The notes: a model not told the origin generated them from the letters alone. 64,000 bases of DNA from Primorskyibacter aestuariivivens (GCF_028023675.1 NZ_JAQIOZ010000016.1:1-64000), one strand, 5' to 3'. Positions 1-10,433 are shown, numbered from the stretch's first letter. A program made the numbers and translations.

Positions 1-38
1 GCCTTGAACTCCGGCGAATGGTTCTTCCGTTTCGACAT
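1..38 (-). CDS. IS3-family transposase OrfA, N-terminal fragment
   Basis: An ATG at 38-36 (minus strand) follows an AAGGAG ribosome binding site and begins a frame reading MSKRKNHSPEFK before leaving the window. This start is characteristic of IS3-family OrfA proteins, which carry a helix-turn-helix and a leucine zipper and are extended by frameshifting into the OrfB integrase. Only 12 codons are visible, so neither intactness nor frameshifting can be judged. Confidence 0.6.
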   Translation of the reverse strand, partial: MSKRKNHSPEFK

Positions 39-118
39 CTCTAATCTCCTTATCGTCGAAGACCAGCAGACAACAAATCGTAGCTTACGTCAGTGTCCGA
101 ATTTCAGGGGGTAGCTCA
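1..118 (-). mobile_element. IS3-family insertion sequence, one end only (cut by window edge)
   Basis: Read on the minus strand, the element starts at about position 118 with TGAGCTACCCCCTGAAATTC. This TG-initiated, C-rich end resembles the terminal inverted repeats of IS3-family elements. About 80 bases further in, a small reading frame opens with a sequence typical of IS3 OrfA. The GST gene on the other side stops exactly at this boundary, so the element appears to have inserted into it. The far end, the rest of the transposase and the target duplication lie outside the window. The family call rests on the OrfA N-terminus and the end sequence only. Confidence 0.6.
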
Positions 119-538
119 GTTGCGGATGCGCCCGGTGACAAACACACGGATCGGGCGAGGCATGGCAGCAAAGAACACATCCCGCACCACGGCCCAGTTT
201 TCATCCCGCATCCAGCGCTCATGGATCAGCCCAAAGCTCAGGCTTTCCTCGGCCATGCGCTGCACCGCATGGGCATGGGCCTTTTGCAGCGGCGAAAGAC
301 CGGGATAGAACTCCGCGCCTCGTGCCTCCAGCGCGCGCTGGATATTGCCGCTGTCGGGGATCACCCGCCCGTCAATCCGCGCCACCGGCAGCTTGCCATA
401 GGGCATCTTGCGCGGGTCATCGTGGAATTCCGGCTCCCACGCCTCGCCCGCCATCTGCAACAGGCACATCGCCGTGACGCAATAGGGCGAGTGGCTGGGA
501 CAGGTGAAGCTGGCGGGAAAGGTCAGAAGGGTAATCAT
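116..538 (-). pseudogene. Glutathione S-transferase family protein, C-terminally truncated by an IS
   Basis: The 140 codons read as a GST-like thioredoxin-fold N-terminus (MITLLTFPASF, then KLPVARIDGRVIPDS near residues 50-65) followed by the start of the helical domain. Related roseobacter proteins are, from memory, well over 200 residues, so roughly the last third is missing. The stop codon TGA at 118-116 is made by the first bases of the adjoining IS3-type end. I chose ATG at 538, about 10 nt behind an AAAGG; ATG 547 would sit directly against that motif. A truncated helical domain should not fold normally, so I treat it as a pseudogene. Confidence 0.65.
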
Positions 539-985
539 CACGGGCATCCTTTGAGTTAGGGTTGCCCTTGGGTAGCATCCGATGCTGACAGTTTTTGTCG
601 GGAGCGAGGGGTAGCACTCTGCGTCCTAAGTGGAGCGGCAAAAACGGACGTTATTGCCCGTGTCAGAAACGGATGAGTTTTGGCACATCCTGCGCTGCGG
701 TGAACGTCTTGTTGTGGCGCGACGGAACAAAAAAAATTTGGAGCCTTTGCTGAAGGATACTGATGCCGAAAGTAAGTATTGGCGTTCACAGCAGTAGATG
801 ACTCCCTTCGCTTCCATATGGGCGCAGCCGGGTACGCTTGATTGACTTGGCGGGATGAACCATGCGTTAACTAGTGCGCGGCTCGACGCGATTAGCGTCA
901 CACCGAATATTGAAAAGGCTTTTCCTCAGTTGACCGAGCGGATTTTCGGGTGCCTCGGAGAACGGTCGAACTCGAGGAGAATACC
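539..985. other. Intergenic stretch without a supported gene
   Basis: About 450 bases between the broken GST and the flavoprotein gene. Short open frames occur on both strands, but none has a ribosome binding site, a recognisable motif or consistent codon use. It contains an A-run near 727-736 and looks less GC-rich than its surroundings. It should hold the promoters of the GST remnant (minus strand) and the flavoprotein (plus strand), but I could not point to clear -35/-10 boxes. Confidence 0.5.
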
Positions 986-2110
986 ATGAAATCGAAAGTT
1001 CTCATTCTGGGCGCTGGATTCGGCGGGTTGGAATTGGCCACCCTTCTGTCGGAGGCGCTGGACAAGGACGCCGACGTCACAATCATCGACAAGAATGACC
1101 GCTTCACATTTGGATACAGCCGAATTGACGTGATGTTTGGCAAAACGACGCTCGATACCGTTTGCCTGCCATACGACACCTTCGGCAAGCCCGGCATCCG
1201 GCTTGTCCGGGAAACGATTTCCTACATTGACGCCGATGCGCGGCGCGTGACGACGAATGGCGGCGTATACGAAGCGGATTATCTCGTGATCGCTTTGGGG
1301 GCCGATTACGACATGGGAGCCACGCCCGGCCTTGCCGAGCACGGCAACGAATTCTACTCAAACGCCGGTGCGGACCGGCTGCGCGGCGTCCTTCCCGATT
1401 TTACAGGCGGTTCAGTGATCGTGGGCATCTGCGGATTCCCGTACAAATGTCCGCCCGGACCTAGCGAATGTGCCCTGACGCTGCACCATTACCTCACAGA
1501 ACAGGGCATCCGCGACAAGTGCGACATCACCTTCGTCTCTCCCTTGTCCACCCCGATGCCCGCCTCGGCAGAGATGGCGCAGGCGTTGATGGACTCGTTC
1601 GAAGAATTCAACATCCGGCTACTGCGCCAGCGCACGGTCGTGCGGCTTGACGAAAAACATGCCGTACTGGACGACGGCACCGAATTGCCGTTCGATCTCT
1701 TTCTTGGCGTGCCCAAACACACGCCGCCGCAGGTTGTCATTGACAGCGGCCTGACCGAGGACGGATGGGTGCCAATCGATCTGGCGACCTTGGAAACCCG
1801 ATTTCCAAATGTCTATGCGATCGGCGACATAGCGGCGACGGGACTACCGAAATCCGGGACGTTCGCGGAAAGCGCCGCGCGATGCGTGTCAACGGCCATA
1901 CTTGCAAAGCTCGAGCGCGGCGACGCGGAACGGAATACAGGGACTGGCACCTGCATTGTCGAGTACGGCGATGGCCGCGTGAGCTATGCCGAACTGGACT
2001 TCTTGACAGGTGCTTCACTCAAAGCTGTCTACCACCCTCCCTCGATTGCCGGAAAGACCTTCAAGGATGGCTTCGACGACACACGAAGGGAGCGGTGGTT
2101 CAACGGTTAG
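986..2110 (+). CDS. Sulfide:quinone oxidoreductase-like FAD flavoprotein
   Basis: 374 residues. A Rossmann FAD-binding motif GAGFGG lies at residues 9-14, a second nucleotide-binding segment around 142-150 and the C-terminal FAD motif YAIGD at about 267-271. Cysteines 149, 155 and 162 cluster in GICGFPYKCPPGPSEC, a pattern seen in SQR-like flavoproteins, and Cys300 lies further on; SQR enzymes use redox cysteines to oxidise sulfide and pass electrons to quinone. The start at 986 follows GAGGAG at 974-979; an upstream in-frame start at 950 has no such site. There is no obvious C-terminal membrane helix pair, so a related persulfide or NADH dehydrogenase-like activity is possible. No sulfur-oxidation genes are adjacent. 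Confidence 0.75.
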   Translation: MKSKVLILGAGFGGLELATLLSEALDKDADVTIIDKNDRFTFGYSRIDVMFGKTTLDTVCLPYDTFGKPGIRLVRETISYIDADARRVTTNGGVYEADYLVIALGADYDMGATPGLAEHGNEFYSNAGADRLRGVLPDFTGGSVIVGICGFPYKCPPGPSECALTLHHYLTEQGIRDKCDITFVSPLSTPMPASAEMAQALMDSFEEFNIRLLRQRTVVRLDEKHAVLDDGTELPFDLFLGVPKHTPPQVVIDSGLTEDGWVPIDLATLETRFPNVYAIGDIAATGLPKSGTFAESAARCVSTAILAKLERGDAERNTGTGTCIVEYGDGRVSYAELDFLTGASLKAVYHPPSIAGKTFKDGFDDTRRERWFNG

Positions 2111-2221
2111 CGCACCGAAGCTTGGGCAAGACGACCTTCCCGTCTCTGCGCCAGACCAGCCATCGGCAAATCGACTGCAACGTCCGCCCACCTGCTGCGC
2201 CGCCGCAAACCGGACATAAAC

Positions 2222-2339
2222 CCCTGACAAAACCTCCCGGTCAAAATCGGTTGTTTTCGCCGCTCGCACATGCCTCAAATGGGTTCAGAACCTTAGCCAT
2301 GACAATACCCCCCGGCAAAACCCTACCATTTTGTCAGGG
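2222..2339. promoter_or_regulatory. Candidate operator: inverted CCCTGACAAAA repeats upstream of the WYL regulator
   Basis: CCCTGACAAAA at 2222-2232 is matched by its exact reverse complement TTTTGTCAGGG at 2329-2339. A third TGACAA at 2300-2305 faces the TTGTCA at 2331-2336. The region lies immediately upstream of the regulator start at 2388, so autoregulation is the natural reading. This is an inference from repeat structure. Confidence 0.35.
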
Positions 2340-2387
2340 TTCTGCCTCGCCTTCCATCTCCCCACTCTTCACCCTACCCTGCGCCCC

Positions 2388-3107
2388 ATGTCCCGCACCC
2401 GCCGCCTATTTCAGTTGATGCAGGCCCTGCGAAGCTTGCCCGCGCCGGTGACGGCAGGGGCCCTTGCCCGGGAAACCGGCGTCGATACGCGCACGATCTA
2501 CCGCGACATCAACTGCTTGCGTGAATTGGGCGCGGTGATCGACGGGGCGGCGGGTTATGGCTACACGATGATCGAAGACCCGGCGATGCCGCCGCTGGGG
2601 TTTGAGCCGGACGAATTGGAAGCGCTGGTGCTGGGCCTGCGCGAGGTGCAGGAAATCGGTGATCCGGCGCTCGCGAAAGCAGCAGGCCAAGCCATGACGA
2701 AACTACAGGCGCGGCTGCCCGAGGCGCAGGCGCACAGGCTGAAGCACGCGGCGCTGAATGTACGGCATTTCGCGGAAATCCCGGCACCGGGGGTGGATGT
2801 GGCCGCGCTGCGCAAAGCGTGTTGGGAGGAACGGCGCGTGCGTTTCGACTATCGCGACAAGGACGGGCAAGAAACCATGCGGGAGGTGGAACCGCTCTCG
2901 ATTGCCTATTTCGACCGGTCCCATTGCCTTCTTGCGCATTGCCTTCTGCGCGCGGATTTCCGGGCGTTTCGCTTGGATCGGATGGCGGATCTTGAGGTGT
3001 TGGAGGCGAGTTTCCGGCCTCGGCGGGTGCCGATGCTGCGGGACTACATGGCACGGTTAAAAGCCGGGGTGGAACGCTGGAAGGCCGGGGAGCGGCCCGG
3101 GCAATAA
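2388..3107 (+). CDS. YafY-type transcriptional regulator with WYL domain
   Basis: 239 residues. The N-terminus has a DeoR/HTH_11-type helix-turn-helix (RLFQLMQALRS through TGVDTRTIYRDINCL, residues about 5-45). The C-terminal half is a WYL domain, a sensor fold that binds ligands or nucleic acid, including VRFDYRDKDGQ and the AFRLDRM strand near residues 200-206. Members of this family are usually repressors of neighbouring genes. The start is ATG 2388; an upstream in-frame start at 2331 would overlap the operator-like repeats. The stop codon sits inside the loop of a 15-bp stem (3090-3128). Target genes and ligand are unknown. Confidence 0.85.
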   Translation: MSRTRRLFQLMQALRSLPAPVTAGALARETGVDTRTIYRDINCLRELGAVIDGAAGYGYTMIEDPAMPPLGFEPDELEALVLGLREVQEIGDPALAKAAGQAMTKLQARLPEAQAHRLKHAALNVRHFAEIPAPGVDVAALRKACWEERRVRFDYRDKDGQETMREVEPLSIAYFDRSHCLLAHCLLRADFRAFRLDRMADLEVLEASFRPRRVPMLRDYMARLKAGVERWKAGERPGQ

Positions 3108-3128
3108 CCTCTCTTGCCCGGGCCGCTC
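3090..3128 (+). terminator. 15-bp GC-rich stem-loop spanning the WYL gene stop codon
   Basis: GAGCGGCCCGGGCAA at 3090-3104 is perfectly complementary to TTGCCCGGGCCGCTC at 3114-3128. The nine-base loop starts with the TAA stop. No U-run follows, so it may act as an mRNA 3'-end stabiliser or a weak terminator rather than a classical intrinsic terminator. Confidence 0.6.
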
Positions 3129-3213
3129 CAAGTCCAATTGGGCGCGCTTCGTGCGAGCGAATGATTTTCGTGCTACACTGACCACGCACCATTCACAGGT
3201 CAGGGGGCGCATC

Positions 3214-4002
3214 ATGCACAGTTTTGCCGAAAACTATGACGCGGTGCTGGTCCCGGTCATTTTTCAACCTTGGGCGCGGGAATTGATCCGCAAGGCCACG
3301 CCCTGGGACGGTGTCCATTTTCTGGATCTCGCCTGTGGCACGGGCGCCGTCACCCGCGAAGTCGCGGCCACCGGGATCAAAGCGACCGCGCTCACCGGCG
3401 TGGATATGACCGCAGGCATGCTTGAGGTGGCACGGCAGCGAGCGCGGGAGGCTGGACTGGATGTCGAATTGATCAAGGCAACGGCGGACGACCTACCTTT
3501 CGAGGATGATCGCTTCGATCTCGCCTATTGCCAGCAGGCGCTTCAGTTCTTTCCCGATAAGGTGCGGGCGCTGGCCGAATTGCGGCGGGTCATGGCGGGT
3601 GGCGCCCCGGTGGCTTTCTGCATGACAACGGAGCTTGAGGAAAATCCATTGCTTCAGGCCCAATCCGCGGCAATGGACCGGCATGTCGGCCAGAAGGCCG
3701 GTGACGCGGTGCGCGCGATTTGCAGCCTGTCAGATGGGCAAACCATTCGCGCATTGTTCGAGCAAGCCGGGTTCAACTCCATCGACATCGAAAAGGTCAC
3801 TCTGACGCTGCATCACCCTGATGCCCGCGCCTATGCCGAGGGCGCGATGGGCGGCATGCATACCGGCGACAAGCTGGCGGGATTGGACCGGGATCAGCGC
3901 GAGGCGTGCATGGATGATTTCCTGACGGGACTCGGCGCATGTTTCGACGGTCAGGCCATGACCTTTCCGCATGTGTCGCATGTTGTGACGGCACGGGCGT
4001 AG
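3214..4002 (+). CDS. Class I SAM-dependent methyltransferase
   Basis: 262 residues with the SAM-binding motif I LDLACGTGAVT (residues about 35-45), an acidic motif after ALTGVDMTAGML and motif ADDLPFEDDRFDLAYC. These are typical of the UbiE/Methyltransf_11 fold. The start is ATG 3214 just after an AGGTCAGGGGG stretch. The substrate cannot be told from the sequence; small-molecule methylation is most likely. It converges on alkB with eight bases between the stop codons. Confidence 0.8.
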   Translation: MHSFAENYDAVLVPVIFQPWARELIRKATPWDGVHFLDLACGTGAVTREVAATGIKATALTGVDMTAGMLEVARQRAREAGLDVELIKATADDLPFEDDRFDLAYCQQALQFFPDKVRALAELRRVMAGGAPVAFCMTTELEENPLLQAQSAAMDRHVGQKAGDAVRAICSLSDGQTIRALFEQAGFNSIDIEKVTLTLHHPDARAYAEGAMGGMHTGDKLAGLDRDQREACMDDFLTGLGACFDGQAMTFPHVSHVVTARA

Positions 4003-4010
4003 ACCCCGTG

Positions 4011-4613
4011 TCACGTCACCACCCGCAGCGTCAGGTTGATCCGCCCGCCATCCTTCAGCAGCGATGAAGAGCCGAACCGGATGCGGTCCACCCCGTGATG
4101 GATCAAGCGCGCCTCCCCGCCCATGACCAGAACATCGCCGGACTCAAGCCAGACAGATTCGCTAGACCCGCCTTTCTCCACATTGCCGATGCGGAACCGT
4201 GCGGAATCACCCAGTGAGATCGACACAACCGGTTGCGAAAAATCCGCCTCATCCCGGTCCTGATGCAGCCCCATGCGGGCATTTTCGTCATAATAATTGA
4301 TCAGGCAGCATTCCGGATCGCGGGCCTTGGGCGCAACCGTGTGCCAAACCTCCATCACCGTCTCCGGGATCGGCGGCCATTTCATGCCATCGGGGTGACG
4401 TGGCTCATAGCGATAGCCGCGCCTGTCCGTGACCCAGCCATATTGCCCCGCCGCCGACATTTGCACCGACATCTTGCGCCCTCCCGGCGTGACCGGCTGA
4501 TAAAACGGCGCAGCGCGGATCACCCCGCGCAGGGCATCAACCATGTCCGACTGGGCCTCCGTGTCCAAAAACCCCTTGAACACCTGAACGCCCCGGATTG
4601 TGAGCGGCGTCAT
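4011..4613 (-). CDS. alkB: AlkB-type 2-oxoglutarate/Fe(II) DNA repair dioxygenase
   Basis: 200 residues. The iron ligands are visible as LHQDRDE (His117, Asp119) and His173 in LIHHGV. The H-to-H spacing of 56 residues equals that of E. coli AlkB, and the 2-oxoglutarate-binding arginines lie in GRINLTLR (Arg191, Arg197). The enzyme oxidatively removes methyl groups from 1-methyladenine and 3-methylcytosine in DNA or RNA. The start at 4613 follows GAAGGGGG by six bases; that site lies inside the alternative start at 4631, which is therefore unlikely. It is transcribed away from dnaK. No Ada homologue is seen nearby. Confidence 0.85.
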   Translation of the reverse strand: MTPLTIRGVQVFKGFLDTEAQSDMVDALRGVIRAAPFYQPVTPGGRKMSVQMSAAGQYGWVTDRRGYRYEPRHPDGMKWPPIPETVMEVWHTVAPKARDPECCLINYYDENARMGLHQDRDEADFSQPVVSISLGDSARFRIGNVEKGGSSESVWLESGDVLVMGGEARLIHHGVDRIRFGSSSLLKDGGRINLTLRVVT

Positions 4614-4676
4614 ACGTGCCCCCTTCAACATTGGGTAAGAATTCGCGTCTAATTCACAATAGCGCGGTCAGGAGCG

Positions 4677-4710
4677 CTTGCAGCACACAAAGTGCCTCCT
4701 TATATACCCG
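4677..4710 (+). promoter_or_regulatory. RpoH (sigma-32) heat-shock promoter of dnaK
   Basis: CTTG at 4677-4680 is followed after 17 bases by CCTTATATACCCG starting at 4698. This matches the alphaproteobacterial RpoH pattern of a CTTG -35 box and a CYTAT-like -10 box. It lies about 110 bases ahead of the dnaK start codon. Confidence 0.65.
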
Positions 4711-4819
4711 CTGAAGCGCGGAAAGGGCCGGTCTGGCCCGCCGTCATCATTCGGGGTCGGGATGCCGTAACGGGTCTCTGCCTCGTGTCATCGCCTTGAA
4801 GAAAAGAGGGATCGAAACA

Positions 4820-6727
<1,908 letters not shown>

Positions 6728-6818
6728 TCCGACGTGACAGGCACGCCACGGAACCAATGCGGGGGCCGGTCCGGACACCGGGCCGGCCTTCGCACGTTCC
6801 ATAAAGGAGGGCAGAAAC

Positions 6819-7976
6819 ATGTCCAAACGTGATTTCTACGATGTTCTGGGCGTCGCCCGGGGCGCCTCCGCCGACGAGATCAAGAAAGCCTATCGCAAGA
6901 AGGCAAAGGAGCTGCACCCGGACCGGAACGCCGACAACCCCGAGGCGGAAGCGCAGTTCAAGGAAGCCAACGAGGCTTACGAAGTTCTCAAGGATGCGGA
7001 GAAAAAGGCCGCGTATGACCGGTTCGGTCATGCGGCATTCGAAGGCGGCATGGGCGGCGGTGGCCGTCCCGGTGGCGGCTTTGGCGGCGGCCAGGGTCAG
7101 GGCGATTTCGCCAGTGCCTTTTCCGATGTGTTCGACGATCTGTTCGGCGATTTCATGGGCGGGCGTCAGGGCGGCGGACGGCAACGCGCGGCGCGCGGCT
7201 CGGACCTGCGCTACAATCTTCGCGTAACGCTGGAAGAGGCCCATCAGGGCCTTCAAAAGACCATCAACGTGCCCACCTCCGTTGCCTGCGACAGCTGCAA
7301 TGGCTCGGGCGCCGAGGGCGGGGTAGAACCCACCACCTGCCCCACCTGTTCCGGCATGGGCAAGGTGCGCGCGCAACAGGGCTTCTTTACCGTTGAACGC
7401 ACATGTCCCACCTGTTCGGGTCTGGGCCAGATCATCAAGAACCCCTGCAAATCCTGTCAGGGGGCGGGCCGGGTCGAAAAGGACCGGGCGCTGTCGGTCA
7501 ACATCCCAAAGGGGGTGGAAACCGGGACGCGCATTCGTCTGGCAGGCGAGGGCGAGGCCGGGATGCGGGGCGGACCGCCGGGCGATCTCTATATCTTCAT
7601 CGAGGTGGCCAAGCACAAGATTTTCGAGCGTGAAGGCTCGGACCTCTTCTGCCGTGTGCCCGTGTCGATGGCCTCGGCTGCTCTGGGCGGTGATATCGAG
7701 GTGCCGACGATTGATGGCGGGCGTTCGCGCGTCAAGATCCCGGCCGGGTCGCAATCGGGCCGCCAGATGCGCCTGCGCGGCAAGGGCATGCCCGCCCTGC
7801 GCGGGGCTGGCACCGGTGACATGTTCATCGAACTGGCGGTGGAGACGCCCGTAAACCTGACCTCGAAGCAGAAAGAGCTGCTCAAGGAGTTCGAAGCGCT
7901 GAGCGAGGACAACAACCCCGAGAGCAAGAGCTTCTTTTCCTCCGTGAAGGGGTTCTGGGATTCGATGAAGGGGTGA
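6819..7976 (+). CDS. dnaJ: Co-chaperone DnaJ (Hsp40)
   Basis: 385 residues with the full class A architecture. The J domain has HPD at residues 33-35, a Gly/Phe-rich linker covers about 75-115, and the zinc domain has four CxxC pairs (Cys157/160, 174/177, 196/199, 210/213). The C-terminal substrate-binding domains follow. It stimulates DnaK ATPase and delivers unfolded clients. AAAGGAGGG lies just upstream of ATG 6819. The stop codon is embedded in the base of a complex RNA structure (7973-8033). Confidence 0.97.
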   Translation: MSKRDFYDVLGVARGASADEIKKAYRKKAKELHPDRNADNPEAEAQFKEANEAYEVLKDAEKKAAYDRFGHAAFEGGMGGGGRPGGGFGGGQGQGDFASAFSDVFDDLFGDFMGGRQGGGRQRAARGSDLRYNLRVTLEEAHQGLQKTINVPTSVACDSCNGSGAEGGVEPTTCPTCSGMGKVRAQQGFFTVERTCPTCSGLGQIIKNPCKSCQGAGRVEKDRALSVNIPKGVETGTRIRLAGEGEAGMRGGPPGDLYIFIEVAKHKIFEREGSDLFCRVPVSMASAALGGDIEVPTIDGGRSRVKIPAGSQSGRQMRLRGKGMPALRGAGTGDMFIELAVETPVNLTSKQKELLKEFEALSEDNNPESKSFFSSVKGFWDSMKG

Positions 7977-8070
7977 TTTTCCGAACCGCGCTTTGCGCGG
8001 CAATCGCTCCGGGGGAGCGATTGGGAAAATCACGGGCGGGGCCCCGGGTATCACGGGCGGAGCCCCGGCG
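7973..8070. repeat. Three-stem foldable element plus tandem 21-bp repeat after dnaJ
   Basis: GTGATTTTCC (7973-7982) pairs with GGAAAATCAC (8024-8033). Inside that closing stem are two hairpins: CCGCG/CGCGG (7986-8000) and the 9-bp AATCGCTCC/GGAGCGATT (8002-8022, three-base loop). The result is a symmetrical three-way junction that includes the dnaJ stop codon. It runs into two near-identical 21-bp units (8029-8049 and 8050-8070) beginning ATCACGGGCGG. This looks like a dispersed REP-type element and may end the dnaKJ transcript or protect it from 3' decay. Confidence 0.6.
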
Positions 8071-8122
8071 TTTGCCCAGACGTGTTAACCAATGATTCAC
8101 CGAGCGGGACCATGCTTTCCCC

Positions 8123-8890
8123 ATGGCCCGGCTCGATTCCTTTTCAGAAGCACCCCTGCCCCTGTTCAGCGGGGATGAAGCGCTGGATACCGCGCCGGTC
8201 CCCACAGCCACCCGTCAGCCCTCCTATATCCGCGACCACCGCAAACGCCTGCGCGACCGGTTCATGCGCGGCGGGGCCGAGGCGCTGCCGGATTACGAAA
8301 TGCTGGAACTGGTCCTGTTCCGCGCCATCCCGCGCCGCGATGTGAAACCGCTGGCGCGGCTGCTTCTGGAGACATTCGGCGATTTCAACCGGGTCATCTC
8401 TGCCCCGCCGCAGCGGCTCGCCGATATCAACGGCGTGGGCGAGGCGGTGATCACCGAGTTGAAGATCGTCGAGGCCGCCGCGCAGCGCCTTGCGCGGTCA
8501 CGCGTGATGGAACGGCATGTCGTGTCAAGCTGGCAGCAACTGATCGATTATTGCCACACTACGATGGCCCATCGCGAAACCGAACTATTCCGCGTGCTCT
8601 ATCTTGATCGCAAGAACATCCTGATCGCTGACGAGGCACAGGCCCAGGGCACGGTCGATCACGTGCCGGTCTATCCGCGTGAGGTGGTCAAACGCGCGCT
8701 GGAGCTGAACGCATCCGCCCTGATACTGGTGCATAATCACCCATCGGGCGACCCAACCCCAAGCCAGGACGATATCGACATGACCGTCATGATCGAGGCG
8801 GCGGCCCGCGCGCTGGGACTGACGCTGCATGACCATATCATCATCGGGAAATCGCGTGAGTTGAGCTTCCGGTCAGAAGGGTTGCTCTGA
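8123..8890 (+). CDS. radC: RadC family JAB/MPN-domain protein
   Basis: 255 residues. A helix-hairpin-helix-like segment (RLADINGVGEAVITELKIVEA, about residues 92-113) precedes a JAB/MPN domain. That domain has the metal-binding JAMM motif in LVHNHPSGDPTPSQDD (about 204-219). Despite the name, a DNA-repair role of RadC is doubtful, and JAMM proteins are usually metallopeptidases or nucleases. The start at 8123 gives the usual extended N-terminus with YIRDHRKRLRDRF. It stands alone between dnaJ and a TetR gene. Confidence 0.9.
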   Translation: MARLDSFSEAPLPLFSGDEALDTAPVPTATRQPSYIRDHRKRLRDRFMRGGAEALPDYEMLELVLFRAIPRRDVKPLARLLLETFGDFNRVISAPPQRLADINGVGEAVITELKIVEAAAQRLARSRVMERHVVSSWQQLIDYCHTTMAHRETELFRVLYLDRKNILIADEAQAQGTVDHVPVYPREVVKRALELNASALILVHNHPSGDPTPSQDDIDMTVMIEAAARALGLTLHDHIIIGKSRELSFRSEGLL

Positions 8891-8948
8891 AGGCACTGGA
8901 CCGCGCGACCGCATCTGTGATCCTTTTGCATGGACGAAAGGACGCCTG

Positions 8949-9533
8949 ATGAAAGAGAGCCGCCGCGCCGAGCGCCGTGAACAGATTGAAAGCGCCGCCT
9001 ATGCCTTGCTGATCGAGCGCGGCTATGCGGGAACGTCGATGCTGGAGATCGCCAAACGCGCTAGGGCCTCGAACGAAACGCTCTATCGCTGGTACGGGGA
9101 CAAGCCCGGGCTGTTTGCCGCGATGATCCGCAGCAATGCCGAAAAGGGGCTGCGCGCCCTGTCCGGCACGCTGGACACGCACGCGGAGCTGGAGCCGCGG
9201 CTTCACGCCTTCGGCGCGGCGTTGCTCGGGGGCATTCTGTCGGACCAGGCCATCGCGCTCAACCGGGCTGCCGCCGCCGATTCAAGCGGTGAACTGGGGG
9301 CCGCGCTGGCCCGACACGGGCGCGACGCGGTCATGCCGGTGCTCGCGGCAGAGCTGGGCGGGCTTACCGGGTTTGACACAGAAGAGGAGGCGGCAGAAAC
9401 CTTCGTCGCGCTTCTGATCGGTGACCTGCAGATCCGGCGCGTGATTGGCCAGATGGCCGCACCGGATGCAGCGTTCTGCGCCAGGCGCGCAGGCCAGGCG
9501 ACACGACACTTCCTGAAACTCGCCTCGGGCTAG
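8949..9533 (+). CDS. TetR/AcrR family transcriptional regulator
   Basis: 194 residues. The N-terminal helix-turn-helix is clear: IESAAYALLIERGYAGTSML followed by EIAKRARASNETLYRWYGDK (residues 11-50). A mostly helical C-terminal ligand and dimer domain follows (TetR_C_7-like). ATG 8949 sits behind GAAAGGAC. The regulator is not adjacent to an efflux operon. Its 3' end faces moeB with four bases between stop codons, so its target is unclear. Confidence 0.85.
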   Translation: MKESRRAERREQIESAAYALLIERGYAGTSMLEIAKRARASNETLYRWYGDKPGLFAAMIRSNAEKGLRALSGTLDTHAELEPRLHAFGAALLGGILSDQAIALNRAAAADSSGELGAALARHGRDAVMPVLAAELGGLTGFDTEEEAAETFVALLIGDLQIRRVIGQMAAPDAAFCARRAGQATRHFLKLASG

Positions 9534-9537
9534 GCCG

Positions 9538-10296
9538 CTACGCGGATGCCCGCCCGGAACAGACCGGACAGGCCGGATTGCGCGGAATATCAATGGATTG
9601 CCAGTCCGCCGACATGGCATCATAGAGCAGCACCCGCCCGGTCAACGCGCTCTTGCCCGTGGCCAGAAGGGTCAACACCTCGGTCGCCTGCATCGACCCG
9701 ATGGTTCCGGTCAGCGGTGCCAATACCCCCATGGACACACAGCGCTCTTCCGCCACCGAGGCGGATTCGGGCAGGAAGCAGGCGTAACAGGGCGAGGTTG
9801 CCTCGCGCAGGTCAAAAACCGAGATTTGTCCGACCACGCGGATCGCGCTGCCGCTGACCAGCGGTTTGCCATGCGCCACGCAGGCGCGGTTCACCGCAAA
9901 GCGGGTGGCAAAATTGTCGCTGGCTTCCACCACGATATCCGCCGCCGCCACAAGCGGGCCAAGGTCGTCTTCGGTCACGTTCCGCTCGACGATCTCGACC
10001 CTGCAACCGGGGTTGATCCCGGCCAGTTCGGCCTGCGCTGATGCCGCCTTGTTCACGCCAATACGGTCTTCGCGATGCAGGATCTGCCGTTGCAGGTTGG
10101 TCAGGTCCACCGCGTCCCCGTCACAAATGGTCAGCCGCCCGACGCCCGCGCTGGCCAGATAGATCGCCACCGGACAGCCCAGCCCCCCGGCCCCGATGAT
10201 CAGCACATGACCCTCCAGGATACGGTCCTGCCCGTCAAACCCGATCTCATCCAGCAGAAGATGCCGCGAGTAGCGCTGTAGGTCCTTGTCATTCAT
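9538..10296 (-). CDS. moeB: MoeB/ThiF-type adenylyltransferase
   Basis: 252 residues of the E1-like ThiF fold. GAGGLG at about 36-41 binds ATP, followed by DGDAVDLTNLQRQ. The CYACF and CPVC pairs near residues 169 and 244 form the structural zinc site. MoeB adenylates the C-terminal glycine of MoaD so that sulfur can be loaded for molybdopterin synthesis. There is no C-terminal rhodanese domain, so it is the short MoeB/ThiF type. Its position beside mobB and the AOR operon with its MoaD-like protein suggests a shared pterin-cofactor role. Activation of ThiS cannot be excluded. Confidence 0.85.
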   Translation of the reverse strand: MNDKDLQRYSRHLLLDEIGFDGQDRILEGHVLIIGAGGLGCPVAIYLASAGVGRLTICDGDAVDLTNLQRQILHREDRIGVNKAASAQAELAGINPGCRVEIVERNVTEDDLGPLVAAADIVVEASDNFATRFAVNRACVAHGKPLVSGSAIRVVGQISVFDLREATSPCYACFLPESASVAEERCVSMGVLAPLTGTIGSMQATEVLTLLATGKSALTGRVLLYDAMSADWQSIDIPRNPACPVCSGRASA

Positions 10297-10433
10297 CGCT
10301 GGTATCCCCCACCGTAGTCTGCGCTCAGTCTAACGCATCGCGCATGGCACAAAACCCATACTTTCGCCGCCCCTTGTGTCCTTGCGCAGCCCCGCCACCG
10401 CGGCTAGTTTTCACGTCGGCAAAGGGGGCAGGT

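Noticed and set aside
7986-8022. Classical rho-independent terminator after dnaJ
   Set aside because: Good hairpins but no T-run on either strand; better described as a structured repeat element.
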